64,000 bases of DNA from Cohaesibacter gelatinilyticus. GTDB lineage: Bacteria; Pseudomonadota; Alphaproteobacteria; Rhizobiales; Cohaesibacteraceae. Positions 51,508 to 60,348 of this stretch are shown in pieces. The translations under genes were made by a program, and so were the position numbers. The notes below the pieces were generated by a model that saw nothing but the letters and a program-made list of their open reading frames with translations, was not told the DNA's origin and searched no databases. Every line of letters starts with the position of its first letter. Positions within the stretch are counted from its first letter, which is position 1. The stretch covers positions 558,001-622,000 of the forward strand of contig NZ_OBEL01000002.1 in NCBI RefSeq assembly GCF_900215605.1. The letters are read 5' to 3'.

Positions 51508-52409
51508 TCTGCGGCCTCCGCGTGGATTGGGTTGCGGGAAAAGAAACCGACCATACGTGCGGCGATTTCATCCGGAATTTCTTCGGCCATATAGTGCGTT
51601 GCGTCGAGCGCATCACCCTCGACCCGCTCGGCACGCTGATACCAGAGATCAAGAGCATCAAAGCAGGTCTCGATCACGCCGCGTTTCGCCCAAAGAGCAA
51701 GGAGGGGCATGGTGAGTTTTCGCCCCTTGTCAGCATTGTCATGTTCGATATCTATGCTTGCGGCGGCGCGGTAATCTTCGCAGCTTGCGTGAATGACCTC
51801 CGGCTCTTGGAAGGCCTTCAGATATTCCTTCAAGGCCTCGGAGGAAAAGGGGTTCTCACCACGGGCCTGATTGAAGCATTTCAGCTTCCAGAATTCCTCG
51901 GGATCAGAAGCAATCATTTTTTCCGGCAGCGGCTGCTGCTGGGTCAGGAAGAACCAGTGCCAATAGGCGTGCGCGAATTCGGCATTTGTCCCGGCATACA
52001 TCTCGCGGGTCGGTGCAATGTCGAGCAAGACCATGGCACTGACGTGATCAGCATGATCAAGGCCCATACGATGCGCCACCCGCGCTCCGCGGTCATGAGC
52101 GCCAACGAGAAATCTTTCATGTCCCAAACGTTGCATGACCGCGACAATGTCATTGGCCATGGCACGTTTCGAGTAGGGCTGATGAAATGGGTCGGACGCT
52201 GGTTTGTCCGAGCGACCATAACCACGCAAATCCGGACAGACGACCTGATATGATCGCGCCAATATCGGTGCCACACCGTGCCACATCGCAGACGTCTGCG
52301 GGTATCCATGCAACAACACGATCGGTGGCGCACCATCCGGTCCCGCACGGCGGATGAACAAGGTCGCACCGTCTCCTTCGACCCGCTCTTCCACGAATTC
52401 CTGAAACAT
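51504..52409 (-). CDS. Alpha/beta hydrolase, haloacetate dehalogenase-like
   Basis: 301 residues. Oxyanion region LLHGYPQTSAMW, PDLRGYGRSDKP, nucleophile aspartate in GAHDRGARVAHRMG (Asp, not Ser), DIAPTREMY and AYWHWFFLTQQQPLPE, and a late catalytic histidine in DATHYMAEE. This set is that of fluoroacetate/haloacetate dehalogenases, which cut carbon-halogen bonds, and of related epoxide hydrolases. It heads the operon with leuC-leuD-LysR and is divergent from the TRAP genes across 180 bases. Confidence 0.82.
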   Translation of the reverse strand: MFQEFVEERVEGDGATLFIRRAGPDGAPPIVLLHGYPQTSAMWHGVAPILARSYQVVCPDLRGYGRSDKPASDPFHQPYSKRAMANDIVAVMQRLGHERFLVGAHDRGARVAHRMGLDHADHVSAMVLLDIAPTREMYAGTNAEFAHAYWHWFFLTQQQPLPEKMIASDPEEFWKLKCFNQARGENPFSSEALKEYLKAFQEPEVIHASCEDYRAAASIDIEHDNADKGRKLTMPLLALWAKRGVIETCFDALDLWYQRAERVEGDALDATHYMAEEIPDEIAARMVGFFSRNPIHAEAAE

Positions 52410-52588
52410 TTTCGACTCCTGAAGGAAATCAGATTTTCTTCATTATCTCAGATCAAATCAGAATAACTAATCGGGAAAACTGATCAATAATGGCGACTAA
52501 TCCTGTCGGAGATCCCAATTAATATCCGGTGTCATAAAGCGCTGTTGGGGAGGAACCAGAGGCGCGAAACAGAAAACCGGAGGACATC

Positions 52589-53590
52589 ATGAAATTTCTG
52601 CTCAGAGCGACCCTGACCTTGTCTATGGCATTGGGTGCCACATCTGCGTTTGCTGCGTGCGATGAGGGCGAGACCGTCATCAAGTTCAGCCATGTCACCA
52701 ATACCGACAAACATCCTAAAGGCATCGCCGCCACGTTGCTTGCCAAGCGGGTCAACGAAGAAATGAATGGCAAGGCCTGCATGGAGATCTTCCCGAATTC
52801 GACGCTCTATGATGACAACAAGGTCCTTGAGGCGTTGCTTCAGGGCGACGTGCAGCTCGCAGCCCCGTCACTGTCGAAATTCGAGAAATTCACCAAACAG
52901 TTCCGCATCTTCGATCTGCCTTTCATGTTCAAGGACATCGTCGCTGTTGATGCCTTCCAGGCATCCGACGCCGGCCAGACCCTTCTCGACAGCATGCAGC
53001 GTCGTGGCATTCAGGGATTGGCGTTCTGGCACAACGGAATGAAGCAGATGTCTGCCAATGTGCCGTTGATATCGCCTGCGGATGCCAATGGGCTGAAATT
53101 CCGCGTCATGTCGTCTGACGTTTTGGTGGCACAGATGAAGGCGATTGGGGGTGCCCCGCAGAAAATGGCCTTCTCCGAAGTATATGGAGCACTCCAGCAA
53201 GGTGTGGTCGACGGGCAGGAAAATGTCTGGTCCAATATCTACGGCAAGAAGTTTTTTGAAGTCCAGGACGGCATCACCGAGACCAACCATGGAGTTCTCG
53301 ATTATCTGGTCGTGACCAGCGTTGATTGGCTTGACAGCCTGGATGCAGATGTCCGTGACCCGTTCCTGAAGATCCTGAACGAAGTTACCGAGCTTCGCAA
53401 TGCCGAGTCCTTTGCGGTCAATCAGGCCAATCGGCAGGCCATAATTGACGCTGGTGGCAAAGTGCGCACACTGACGCCCGAGGAGCGGCAGGCTTGGGTC
53501 GATGTCATGAAACCAGTCTGGGACCAATTCTCTGATGATGTTGGCCAGGACATGATCAAGGCTGCGCAGTCCTTCAACTCCGGAAACTGA
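52589..53590 (+). CDS. TRAP transporter binding protein (DctP family)
   Basis: 333 residues, signal peptide 1-22 (LTLSMALGATSAFAA). The mature chain has the DctP features IKFSHVTNTDKHPKG, the carboxylate-binding arginine in GLKFRVMSS, FSEVYGALQQGVVDGQENVW and a long hinge helix. It captures a dicarboxylate-like acid in the periplasm. GGAGG lies before the ATG. First gene of a dctPQM operon divergent from the hydrolase/leuCD operon. Confidence 0.9.
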   Translation: MKFLLRATLTLSMALGATSAFAACDEGETVIKFSHVTNTDKHPKGIAATLLAKRVNEEMNGKACMEIFPNSTLYDDNKVLEALLQGDVQLAAPSLSKFEKFTKQFRIFDLPFMFKDIVAVDAFQASDAGQTLLDSMQRRGIQGLAFWHNGMKQMSANVPLISPADANGLKFRVMSSDVLVAQMKAIGGAPQKMAFSEVYGALQQGVVDGQENVWSNIYGKKFFEVQDGITETNHGVLDYLVVTSVDWLDSLDADVRDPFLKILNEVTELRNAESFAVNQANRQAIIDAGGKVRTLTPEERQAWVDVMKPVWDQFSDDVGQDMIKAAQSFNSGN

Positions 53591-53646
53591 ACTCAAACCG
53601 TTGAGGGCGGGTTTTCCGTCCCCAACGTTCAATGGGAGGGCAAGGG

Positions 53647-54312
53647 ATGGATCACACAAGATCATTCACGGACCGAATTGAAGAGACATTGATCGCAGGT
53701 ATCCTTGGGGTCATGACGCTGATCACATTTGCCAATGTGGTGATGCGTTATGGCTCCAGTCAGAACATCCTCTGGGCGTTGGAGCTGACGGTCTTCTTGT
53801 TCGGCTGGCTCGTGCTTCTCGGAGCATCCTACGCGGTCAAGAAAGGCGCTCACCTGGGCGTCGACATCGTCGTCAATATGCTGCCCCCGAAACCGCGCCG
53901 CACAATGGGGCTCGTTGCGGTGGCTGTGTGCATCGCCTTCAGTTTTCTGATGCTGAAAGGGGCATGGGATTATTGGGCCAATTTCGCCAATCTCCCGGGC
54001 ACGGAGGGGCGCTGGTTCCCCCTCGGTTTTGAAGAGAAATACCGCGACAAGGGATGGTACGAGGTCAATGACATCCCGCATCCCGTCATACTGTCCTGGA
54101 TGGAGACCGTGTTCAACGAGGGCGAGGAATATGAGAAAATACCGCGCTTGTTGCCCTATGTTGTTCTGCCTTTATCGATGGCGCTGATGCTGTTCCGCTT
54201 CCTGCAAGCCGGATGGTCACTATGGATCGGCAAAAGTGATCGGGTCGTCGCCAGCCACGAAGTTGAAGACGAAATCCAGGAAGTTCGCGAGCAGTTCGGG
54301 GAGGAAGCCTGA
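53647..54312 (+). CDS. TRAP transporter small permease (DctQ family)
   Basis: 221 residues, four membrane helices (about 15-35, 50-70, 85-105 and 170-190). It is longer than the usual 160-190 because of a 55-residue loop between helices 3 and 4 (LPGTEGRWFPLGFEEKYRDK onward), a variant seen in some dicarboxylate systems. GGGAGGG just before the ATG at 53647 sets the start. Its last base pairs overlap the DctM ATG. Confidence 0.88.
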   Translation: MDHTRSFTDRIEETLIAGILGVMTLITFANVVMRYGSSQNILWALELTVFLFGWLVLLGASYAVKKGAHLGVDIVVNMLPPKPRRTMGLVAVAVCIAFSFLMLKGAWDYWANFANLPGTEGRWFPLGFEEKYRDKGWYEVNDIPHPVILSWMETVFNEGEEYEKIPRLLPYVVLPLSMALMLFRFLQAGWSLWIGKSDRVVASHEVEDEIQEVREQFGEEA

Positions 54313-55721
54313 TGGACGTCGCATTGTTATTCGCCATGGTTGTGGGTCTGTTGTTGATCGGCGTCCCGATCGCGGTTGCGCTGGGCATGTCGTCGGTCCT
54401 CTTTCTGCTATGGTTCTCTGACAGTTCATTGGCCTCGGTAGCACAGACCCTGTTTGGTGCTTTTGAGGGTCATTATACCTTGCTGGCCATTCCATTCTTC
54501 ATCCTGGCCTCGTCCTTCATGACGACCGGAGGGGTTGCACAACGGATCATCCGGTTTTCAATCGCTTGTGTCGGGCATCTTCCCGGTGGGTTGGCAATTG
54601 CCGGTGTCTTTGCCTGCATGCTGTTCGCCGCTCTATCGGGGTCTTCTCCGGCAACTGTGGTGGCAATTGGAACCATCGTCATCGGCGGCATGCGTCAGGT
54701 GGGTTATTCCAAGGATTTTGCTGCTGGCGTCATCTGCAACGCCGGCACGTTGGGGATCCTGATCCCGCCTTCAATCGTCATGGTGGTCTATGCGGCATCT
54801 GTCGAAGTATCCGTTGGCCGGATGTTTCTGGCCGGTGTCATTCCGGGTCTGCTGGCCGGGATAATGCTGATGACCGCCATCTATATCATGGCCAAGGTCA
54901 AGAACCTGCCCAAAGGAGAGTGGCAGGGTTGGGCAGAGATCCTTGCATCGGGACGCGAAGCCGGTTGGGGCCTGTTCCTGATCGTCATCATCCTTGGCGG
55001 CATTTACGGCGGAATATTTACCCCGACCGAAGCGGCGGCCGTGGCTGCGGTTTATGCATTCTTCATAGCGTGCTTCGTTTACAAGGATATGGGCCCCTTG
55101 GTCGAAAAGCAGCCGAGCAATCTCTCCGCTGCTGCAGCGGTTGGGGTCGCTGGCAGCGTTCCGTTGCGCCATCGCCCCTGGGCCATTGTGACCGCATTCT
55201 TCCACCGGGATACGCAGCACACTCTGTTCGAGGCGGGCAAGTTGACAGTGACCTTGTTGTTTGTGATCGCCAATGCGCTGATCCTCAAACATGTCCTGAC
55301 CGATGAGCAGATTCCACAGCATGTGGCAAACGCAATGCTGTCGGCTGGCTTCGGACCGGTCATGTTTCTGATTGTCGTCAACGTCATCCTGTTGATCGGC
55401 GGGCAGTTCATGGAGCCGTCAGGATTGCTTGTGATCGTGGCTCCGCTCGTCTTTCCAATTGCCATTGAACTGGGCATTGACCCGATCCATCTGGGCATCA
55501 TCATGGTGGTGAACATGGAGATCGGCATGATCACACCACCTGTCGGGTTGAACTTGTTCGTGACCTCTGGAGTGGCAGGGATGCCAATGATGCGGGTCGT
55601 ACGCGCCGCCCTGCCATTCCTCGGTGTGCTTTTCGTCTTCCTGATCCTGGTGACCTATGTGCCCTGGATCTCGACATTCTTGCCCAACACCTTCATGGGC
55701 CCCGAGATCATTACGAAATAG
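54312..55721 (+). CDS. TRAP transporter large permease (DctM family)
   Basis: 469 residues, about 12 membrane segments. Family stretches include LLAIPFFILASSFMTTGG, FAALSGSSPATVVAIGTI, GILIPPSIVMVVYA and GIIMVVNMEIGMITPPVGLN. A roughly 60-residue cytoplasmic insertion (about 255-310) is present. It drives sodium-coupled uptake of the substrate bound by DctP. A terminator follows 20 bases after the stop. Confidence 0.9.
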   Translation: MDVALLFAMVVGLLLIGVPIAVALGMSSVLFLLWFSDSSLASVAQTLFGAFEGHYTLLAIPFFILASSFMTTGGVAQRIIRFSIACVGHLPGGLAIAGVFACMLFAALSGSSPATVVAIGTIVIGGMRQVGYSKDFAAGVICNAGTLGILIPPSIVMVVYAASVEVSVGRMFLAGVIPGLLAGIMLMTAIYIMAKVKNLPKGEWQGWAEILASGREAGWGLFLIVIILGGIYGGIFTPTEAAAVAAVYAFFIACFVYKDMGPLVEKQPSNLSAAAAVGVAGSVPLRHRPWAIVTAFFHRDTQHTLFEAGKLTVTLLFVIANALILKHVLTDEQIPQHVANAMLSAGFGPVMFLIVVNVILLIGGQFMEPSGLLVIVAPLVFPIAIELGIDPIHLGIIMVVNMEIGMITPPVGLNLFVTSGVAGMPMMRVVRAALPFLGVLFVFLILVTYVPWISTFLPNTFMGPEIITK

Positions 55722-55740
55722 GCATCACGCTCTAACAGAT

Positions 55741-55768
55741 GCGGCGTCTAAAAAGGCGCCGCCTCTCT
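55741..55768 (+). terminator. Terminator of the TRAP operon
   Basis: Arms GCGGCG/CGCCGC around a ten-base loop with TCTAAAAAGG, followed by CTCTCTTT, about 20 bases past the dctM stop. Confidence 0.65.
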
Positions 55769-56086
55769 TTGCCAATCCTCACACCTTCAGATTTCCTGTT
55801 CTCACTACATCGGCTTTGCTGAATAACGCCAGTGTCCTGCCATAAACGACAACAGCGTTTTTCCGCACAAACACCTATCGGAACCAGTGTGGTGAAATTG
55901 AAACAGGTATCATTCATCTGCAAGTTCGTTTGCCTATTTCAATTCCGAAAACCACGCACACTTTTCGGGAATAGGCTCTAACCGCAGCATTGAACAAAAT
56001 GGAAAGTGGGAGACAAGAGCCCCAACCCTGACAAGAAGGCCACGGAATTGCGCGGCCCGCCGCTGGTAGCGGCGAACCTTGCTTTG
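55769..56086. other. Intergenic stretch, no gene seen
   Basis: About 320 bases at the convergent ends of the TRAP operon and the alcohol dehydrogenase gene. A GGGAATAGGCTCTAAC segment near 55970 resembles the complement of one near 46010. Otherwise nothing. Confidence 0.4.
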
Positions 56087-57250
56087 TTAAGCTGGAACAA
56101 TAACACCAGGTAGATCATTCACAAACATGGTGTCATTCGGCTGAAAATGAATGACCGACCGGATTGATTTGCCCGCATGCAGAAGGTCAAAGGCAGTGTT
56201 GATCTGCTCATGGGCCATATTGTGGGTGATATAGGGGTCTACGTCGAAATCACCACGCAACCATTCATCCACCATACCCGGCAACTGGCTGCGTCCAAGA
56301 ACACCACCAAAAGCGGAACCACGCCAGACACGGCCTGTTACCAGTTGGAAAGGACGTGTGGCAATCTCCTCGCCTGCACCAGCCACGCCAATCACGGTAC
56401 ATTCACCCCAGCCCTTATGACAGCATTCCAGTGCCGAACGCATCACGCTGACATTGCCGATACACTCGAAGGAATAGTCGACACCTCCGTTGGTCATTTC
56501 GATGATGACATCATGAATCTGCTGAGAGAAATCAGCGGGGTTGATGCAATCGGTCGCCCCCAGACTTTGGGCAAGCTGGAACTTGTTGGGGTTGGTATCA
56601 ATCCCTATGATGCGGCCTGCCCCGGCCATCTTGGCACCTTGGATAACAGCCATACCAACCGCACCAAGACCAAAGACTGCAACAGTCGAACCCTGCTCGA
56701 CTTTGGCGGTGTTACGCACCGCACCAATTCCTGTGGGAACGGCACACCCCATGACACTGGCTTTCGCCAATGGCGCATCCTTCGAGATCTTGGCAACCGC
56801 AATCTCAGGCAGCACGGTATATTCGCTGAAGGTCGATGTACCCATATAGTGATGGATCATCTTGCCCTTATAGGAAAACCGCGAGGTTCCATCGGGCATC
56901 ACCCCCTGACCTTGGGTCTTGCGGATGGTTTGGCAAAGATTGGTCTTGCCGGATTTGATATAGGGGCATTCGGGATCTTCAGGCGTGTAGAGCGGGATCA
57001 CATGGTCACCTGGCACGACCGAGGTCACACCATGACCAACATCCTCGACCACGCCGACACCTTCGTGACCCAGAACTGCCGGAAACAATCCCTCCGGGTC
57101 ACGACCCGATAGGGTAAACATGTCGGTGTGGCACAAGCTGGTCGTCACGATACGTACCAGAACCTCGCCTTCTTTGGGGCCCTCCAGATCGATTTCCTCA
57201 ATTTCCAGAGGCCGATTGGGTTCCCAAGCGATGGCTGCACGGGTCTTCAT
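56087..57250 (-). CDS. Class III alcohol dehydrogenase-like (FrmA type) with altered structural zinc site
   Basis: 387 residues, medium-chain zinc dehydrogenase. Catalytic zinc ligands C40 (SLCHTD), H62 (LGHEGVG) and the later cysteine in VMGCAVPTG are present, and [18 protein letters not shown] binds NAD. Many stretches match S-(hydroxymethyl)glutathione dehydrogenase ([20 protein letters not shown]). The structural-zinc lobe, usually four cysteines, reads [17 protein letters not shown], keeping only the second and fourth. So the structural zinc is probably lost. Substrate may be a thiol adduct of an aldehyde. Divergent from the GlxA-type regulator. Confidence 0.85.
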   Translation of the reverse strand: MKTRAAIAWEPNRPLEIEEIDLEGPKEGEVLVRIVTTSLCHTDMFTLSGRDPEGLFPAVLGHEGVGVVEDVGHGVTSVVPGDHVIPLYTPEDPECPYIKSGKTNLCQTIRKTQGQGVMPDGTSRFSYKGKMIHHYMGTSTFSEYTVLPEIAVAKISKDAPLAKASVMGCAVPTGIGAVRNTAKVEQGSTVAVFGLGAVGMAVIQGAKMAGAGRIIGIDTNPNKFQLAQSLGATDCINPADFSQQIHDVIIEMTNGGVDYSFECIGNVSVMRSALECCHKGWGECTVIGVAGAGEEIATRPFQLVTGRVWRGSAFGGVLGRSQLPGMVDEWLRGDFDVDPYITHNMAHEQINTAFDLLHAGKSIRSVIHFQPNDTMFVNDLPGVIVPA

Positions 57251-57373
57251 AACAGTGCTCCTTCTTCAATTTTCTGATATGTAATGTTATATCGTATCAA
57301 AATCACATCGAAGGCTGCCGATCAGGCATATCTGGCCATTCGACACATCAACCCGGCCCAAGAGGACAGACAT

Positions 57374-58390
57374 ATGAACCGGACGTCTCGCCCTATGTCA
57401 GAACAAAATCGATCCGTGGCGCTGGTAGTCTATCCGGGCTTCAAGGCGCTTGAGGCAATCGGCGTGCTGGCGGTGTTGAGTTATGCCGGACAGCATCTGT
57501 GTAGCGGCGAGCTGAATGGTGGTTATCAGGTGACAATCATGGCACCTGAGCCTGGTGCCGTATGCTCGGATACATTGATGTCTCTCGAAGCCAGTACGGC
57601 ATTGCCGGACAATATTCCATTGGATACGGTATTTATCGTCGGCGCCCAGGACATCGAAACTGTGCTGACACGGGAGGCGGAACTGGTCGATTGGTGCAGA
57701 CGCAGAGCTTTCGAGGCCAAGCGGTTCACCGCGCTTTGTACCGGCAGTTTCATCCTTGCAGCAGCAGGACTGCTCGATGGCCGCAAAGCAGCTACCCATT
57801 GGAAGTATGCAGATCGCTTACAAACACTTTTCCCGGAGATTGATGTTGATGCCGATGCTATCTTTCTACAGGATGGATCCCTATGGACGTCAGCCGGCGT
57901 CACGGCGGCGATAGATCTGGCTCTGGCCTTTGTAGAGCAGGATTTCGGCCGCGATATTGCATTGCGGGTTGCCCGCGACATGGTCATGTATCTCAAACGA
58001 CCGGGCGGGCAGTCACAGTTCAGTACCATGTTGACCGGGCAGATGAGCGGCTCTTCCGGCATGCGCGATATCCAGACCTGGCTGAGCATGCATTTCAATC
58101 AGCCGATGACACTGGACAACATGGCCGCACAGGCCAAGATGAGTGTGCGCAGCTTCACACGTGCTTTTGCAACCGAGCTTGGGGTGACACCTATGGCCTA
58201 TCTCGAAGGACTGCGCTGCGATCGGGCCAAGGCACTGCTTTTGGATACCGATCTGCCGATGAAAAATGTGGCTTTCAGATCGGGTTTCAGCTCTGACGAG
58301 CAGATGCGCAAAGTATTTCGCCGACGCTTCTCGCTTTCGCCGCGCGATTATAGAGCACGGTTCAAGACGGCAGCAGAGGCAGCAAGTTGA
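57374..58390 (+). CDS. GlxA-type AraC-family regulator
   Basis: 338 residues: an N-terminal class I amidotransferase-like (DJ-1/PfpI) domain, about 12-200, with the nucleophile-elbow cysteine in TALCTGSFILAAAGLLDG, and a C-terminal AraC domain with MAAQAKMSVRSFTRAFATEL and KNVAFRSGFSSDEQMRKVFRR. Such regulators often control catabolic genes. AGAGGA precedes the ATG at 57374. It is divergent from the alcohol dehydrogenase across 120 bases and probably regulates it. Confidence 0.9.
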   Translation: MNRTSRPMSEQNRSVALVVYPGFKALEAIGVLAVLSYAGQHLCSGELNGGYQVTIMAPEPGAVCSDTLMSLEASTALPDNIPLDTVFIVGAQDIETVLTREAELVDWCRRRAFEAKRFTALCTGSFILAAAGLLDGRKAATHWKYADRLQTLFPEIDVDADAIFLQDGSLWTSAGVTAAIDLALAFVEQDFGRDIALRVARDMVMYLKRPGGQSQFSTMLTGQMSGSSGMRDIQTWLSMHFNQPMTLDNMAAQAKMSVRSFTRAFATELGVTPMAYLEGLRCDRAKALLLDTDLPMKNVAFRSGFSSDEQMRKVFRRRFSLSPRDYRARFKTAAEAAS

Positions 58391-58851
58391 GGGTCGGAAC
58401 AACCATCCTGGGATATGATGGAGGCGCTCTTCCTGAATGACAAACCGTTTCACAGGCAATCTTGGGCACTCTGCAATGCCTATCCCATTCGTAATACTAA
58501 ATTGTCAGGAAACAATGCGAGATGTTTGCAGGCCCAATATTGCATGACCAGTTGCTGAGATTTGAATGAATAAGAACACACGACTTCATTCTAAGGTATT
58601 TTGAATGATACATTGATCACCTATTAGGAACTGGTCATCAACCAAAAGCTGACCCTCGCTGCATTCTGTAGAAAGAACAACATGATTTCCACCAATGGCC
58701 CCGTCTAAGGGCTTGGTTCAAGGCTTTTAAATCAGGCTCTAACGCCTGCCAATTTCACCAAACGAGGTTGGTATATCATATGTCAACTTTGCGGACCAAG
58801 TAGCAGTCACCCAGTAAGCGGGATGGAATAACACCAGAGAAGGAGATTAAA
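58391..58851. other. Intergenic stretch with one dispersed repeat
   Basis: About 460 bases between the GlxA-type regulator and the VOC gene. Apart from the repeat at 58676-58782 nothing is recognised. Confidence 0.4.
58676..58782 (+). repeat. Dispersed repeat with AACAACATGA start (copy 2 of 2)
   Basis: Left block AACAACATGATTTCCACCAA and right block CCAATTTCACCAAACGAGG match 42185-42258; about 35 additional bases lie between them here. Confidence 0.5.
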
Positions 58852-58854
58852 GTG

Positions 58855-59223
58855 ATGCTCACTCATGCTTGCCCAATTCTACCAAGCACTAATTTTAAAG
58901 CGACGAAAAAGTTCTACAACAATTTAGGGTTTGAGTTTGGGTCTGAATATCCCGAACAAGGATACTTGATCCTTCATCGAAATAATATTGAGCTACATTT
59001 TTTCAAATCCCCTCAACATGTTGCAGAAACATCAGATCATGGTGTTTTTATCAGGACTGAAGACGTTGACAGTCTTTCCAAAGAGTATTCGGCTCTAAAT
59101 TTACCGGCTGATGGTATCCCGCGATTCACACAGGCCGAGAACAAACCTTGGGGGGTTTGTGAGTTGGCAGTCGTCGACACGGATGGCAACCTACTTCGTA
59201 TAGGCCAAATCATGGATACTTGA
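58855..59223 (+). CDS. Bleomycin-resistance-like VOC protein
   Basis: 122 residues of the BLMA/Sh-ble type VOC fold: ACPILPSTNFKATKKFYNNL, YLILHRNNIELHFFKSP, FIRTEDVDSL and a closing KPWGVCELAVVDTDGNLLRI. Members sequester glycopeptide drugs of the bleomycin group by binding them as a dimer. AAGGAG lies nine bases before the ATG (a GTG sits three bases earlier). The gene has lower GC than its neighbours and lies between two dispersed repeats, which may mean it was acquired. Confidence 0.82.
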   Translation: MLTHACPILPSTNFKATKKFYNNLGFEFGSEYPEQGYLILHRNNIELHFFKSPQHVAETSDHGVFIRTEDVDSLSKEYSALNLPADGIPRFTQAENKPWGVCELAVVDTDGNLLRIGQIMDT

Positions 59224-59319
59224 TATTGTAGATATCAGCTCAAAGCAGCCATTCATTGGCAATGCTGGTTCGGAAATTGCTACCAATATCGCGATCTTTG
59301 CCGAGCAACAACGACAAAC

Positions 59320-59419
59320 AAAATACACCTCGCATCCCGCTCAGCAAGACGCGAGGGTTCCTTTACAAAAACGGGTGTCTTTCACAAGCTGGTCCCCTGT
59401 TGCATGTGAAAGACACCCG
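59320..59419 (+). repeat. Dispersed 3'-end repeat (copy 3 of 3) running into a strong hairpin
   Basis: Bases 59320-59395 match the repeats at 42031 and 48501. The second half joins a perfect 15-bp hairpin: CGGGTGTCTTTCACA (59372-59386) and TGTGAAAGACACCCG (59405-59419) with an 18-base loop. It can terminate the VOC transcript and the MAPEG transcript on the opposite strand. Confidence 0.6.
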
Positions 59420-59454
59420 ATGCCAAGTGACGGCTTGAGATCGTAGCATGCAGG

Positions 59455-59898
59455 CTATTGCACCAGACACCAGATAGCCGTGATCGCCAATCCGATATTG
59501 CATAGCAAGCCAACGACAAAGACCAGTGTTCTGGGGCCACCGGCAGGCTTGCCGGTCCCTGCATAATACAGCCCCCAAAACACGATCCGAGCGGCAAAAT
59601 ATCCCCCTGCCAACCAATTCACCAGCATTGGCGAGGCGCCGGCAATGATGGCCACAAGCAACGCCCACCCGAACGCAGGAAACGTCTCGGCAGAATTCGA
59701 ATAGGTTCTCAGCACACGAAAGCTCAGCTTGGAATGATCAAACCGCACTGGCAGGCCCGGTACTTGTTCCTCATTGATGAATGCAAGCGGTGCAGTCGCA
59801 AAATTCTGGATCAGTGTGATCAGGGAAAGTCCGGCAAGCACAAGAAAAGAAAAACGATAGGCGCCGAGATAGGGCAGCACTTCAAAAATCGAATCCAT
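59455..59898 (-). CDS. MAPEG-family membrane protein
   Basis: 147 residues with four membrane helices and the MAPEG pattern: first helix FSFLVLAGLSLITLI, SKLSFRVLRTYSNSAETFPAF with the conserved asparagine and glutamate after helix 1, and FAARIVFWGLYYAGTG. Bacterial members are linked to glutathione or eicosanoid-like metabolism, mostly unproven. The ATG at 59898 has GGTTGGA just upstream; it follows the YCII gene by about 15 bases, so both form an operon. Confidence 0.85.
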   Translation of the reverse strand: MDSIFEVLPYLGAYRFSFLVLAGLSLITLIQNFATAPLAFINEEQVPGLPVRFDHSKLSFRVLRTYSNSAETFPAFGWALLVAIIAGASPMLVNWLAGGYFAARIVFWGLYYAGTGKPAGGPRTLVFVVGLLCNIGLAITAIWCLVQ

Positions 59899-59913
59899 TT
59901 TTTCCAACCCAAT

Positions 59914-60231
59914 CTACATTTCCAGATCCAACGCCTCGGCGATCTCGATGGTCCCGGTACCACTCAGATGAGGACAACCTTTGGCAAGGGCAATTGCCTC
60001 CTCCATGCTATTGGCTTGAAGAACCGTCATGCCGGACGCCGGATTGGCACCACCATGATCTTCCACCCCATTCGCGCTGATGGTTTTGGACGGCCCAACT
60101 GGAAGCCCCGGATCGACAACAGCATCGCCCATACCGGCATTCCAGGCTTTCCAGGCTGCCATATGTTTTGCCCCGTCCTCAGGGCTCTGAATGTCAGGTT
60201 TTCCGTGATAGATGAGCAGAAATTTTGGCAT
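59914..60231 (-). CDS. YCII-family protein
   Basis: 105 residues of the YCII/DGPF group with a ferredoxin-like fold: start PKFLLIYHGKPD, a middle WKAWNAGMGDAVVDPGLPVG and closing ANSMEEAIALAKGCPHL with GTIEIAEALDLE. The conserved histidine and aspartate of YCII domains are in place. Exact reaction unknown. GGAGA lies before the ATG; first gene of a unit with MAPEG. Confidence 0.85.
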   Translation of the reverse strand: MPKFLLIYHGKPDIQSPEDGAKHMAAWKAWNAGMGDAVVDPGLPVGPSKTISANGVEDHGGANPASGMTVLQANSMEEAIALAKGCPHLSGTGTIEIAEALDLEM

Positions 60232-60348
60232 GATCCATCTCCTTTTGGTGTGATCAGACCCTAGTCATACCAAGCATCTATTTATGTTAAAGAACATATT
60301 ATGGAGAATAACCACGGCAACCTTGGGCCAGAAATAGTGAGTGGTGCT

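Noticed and set aside
58676-59419. Integron cassette with attC site around the bleomycin-resistance-like gene
   Set aside because: The flanking repeats do not show the RYYYAAC/GTTRRRY core sites or attC folding, and no integrase is nearby.
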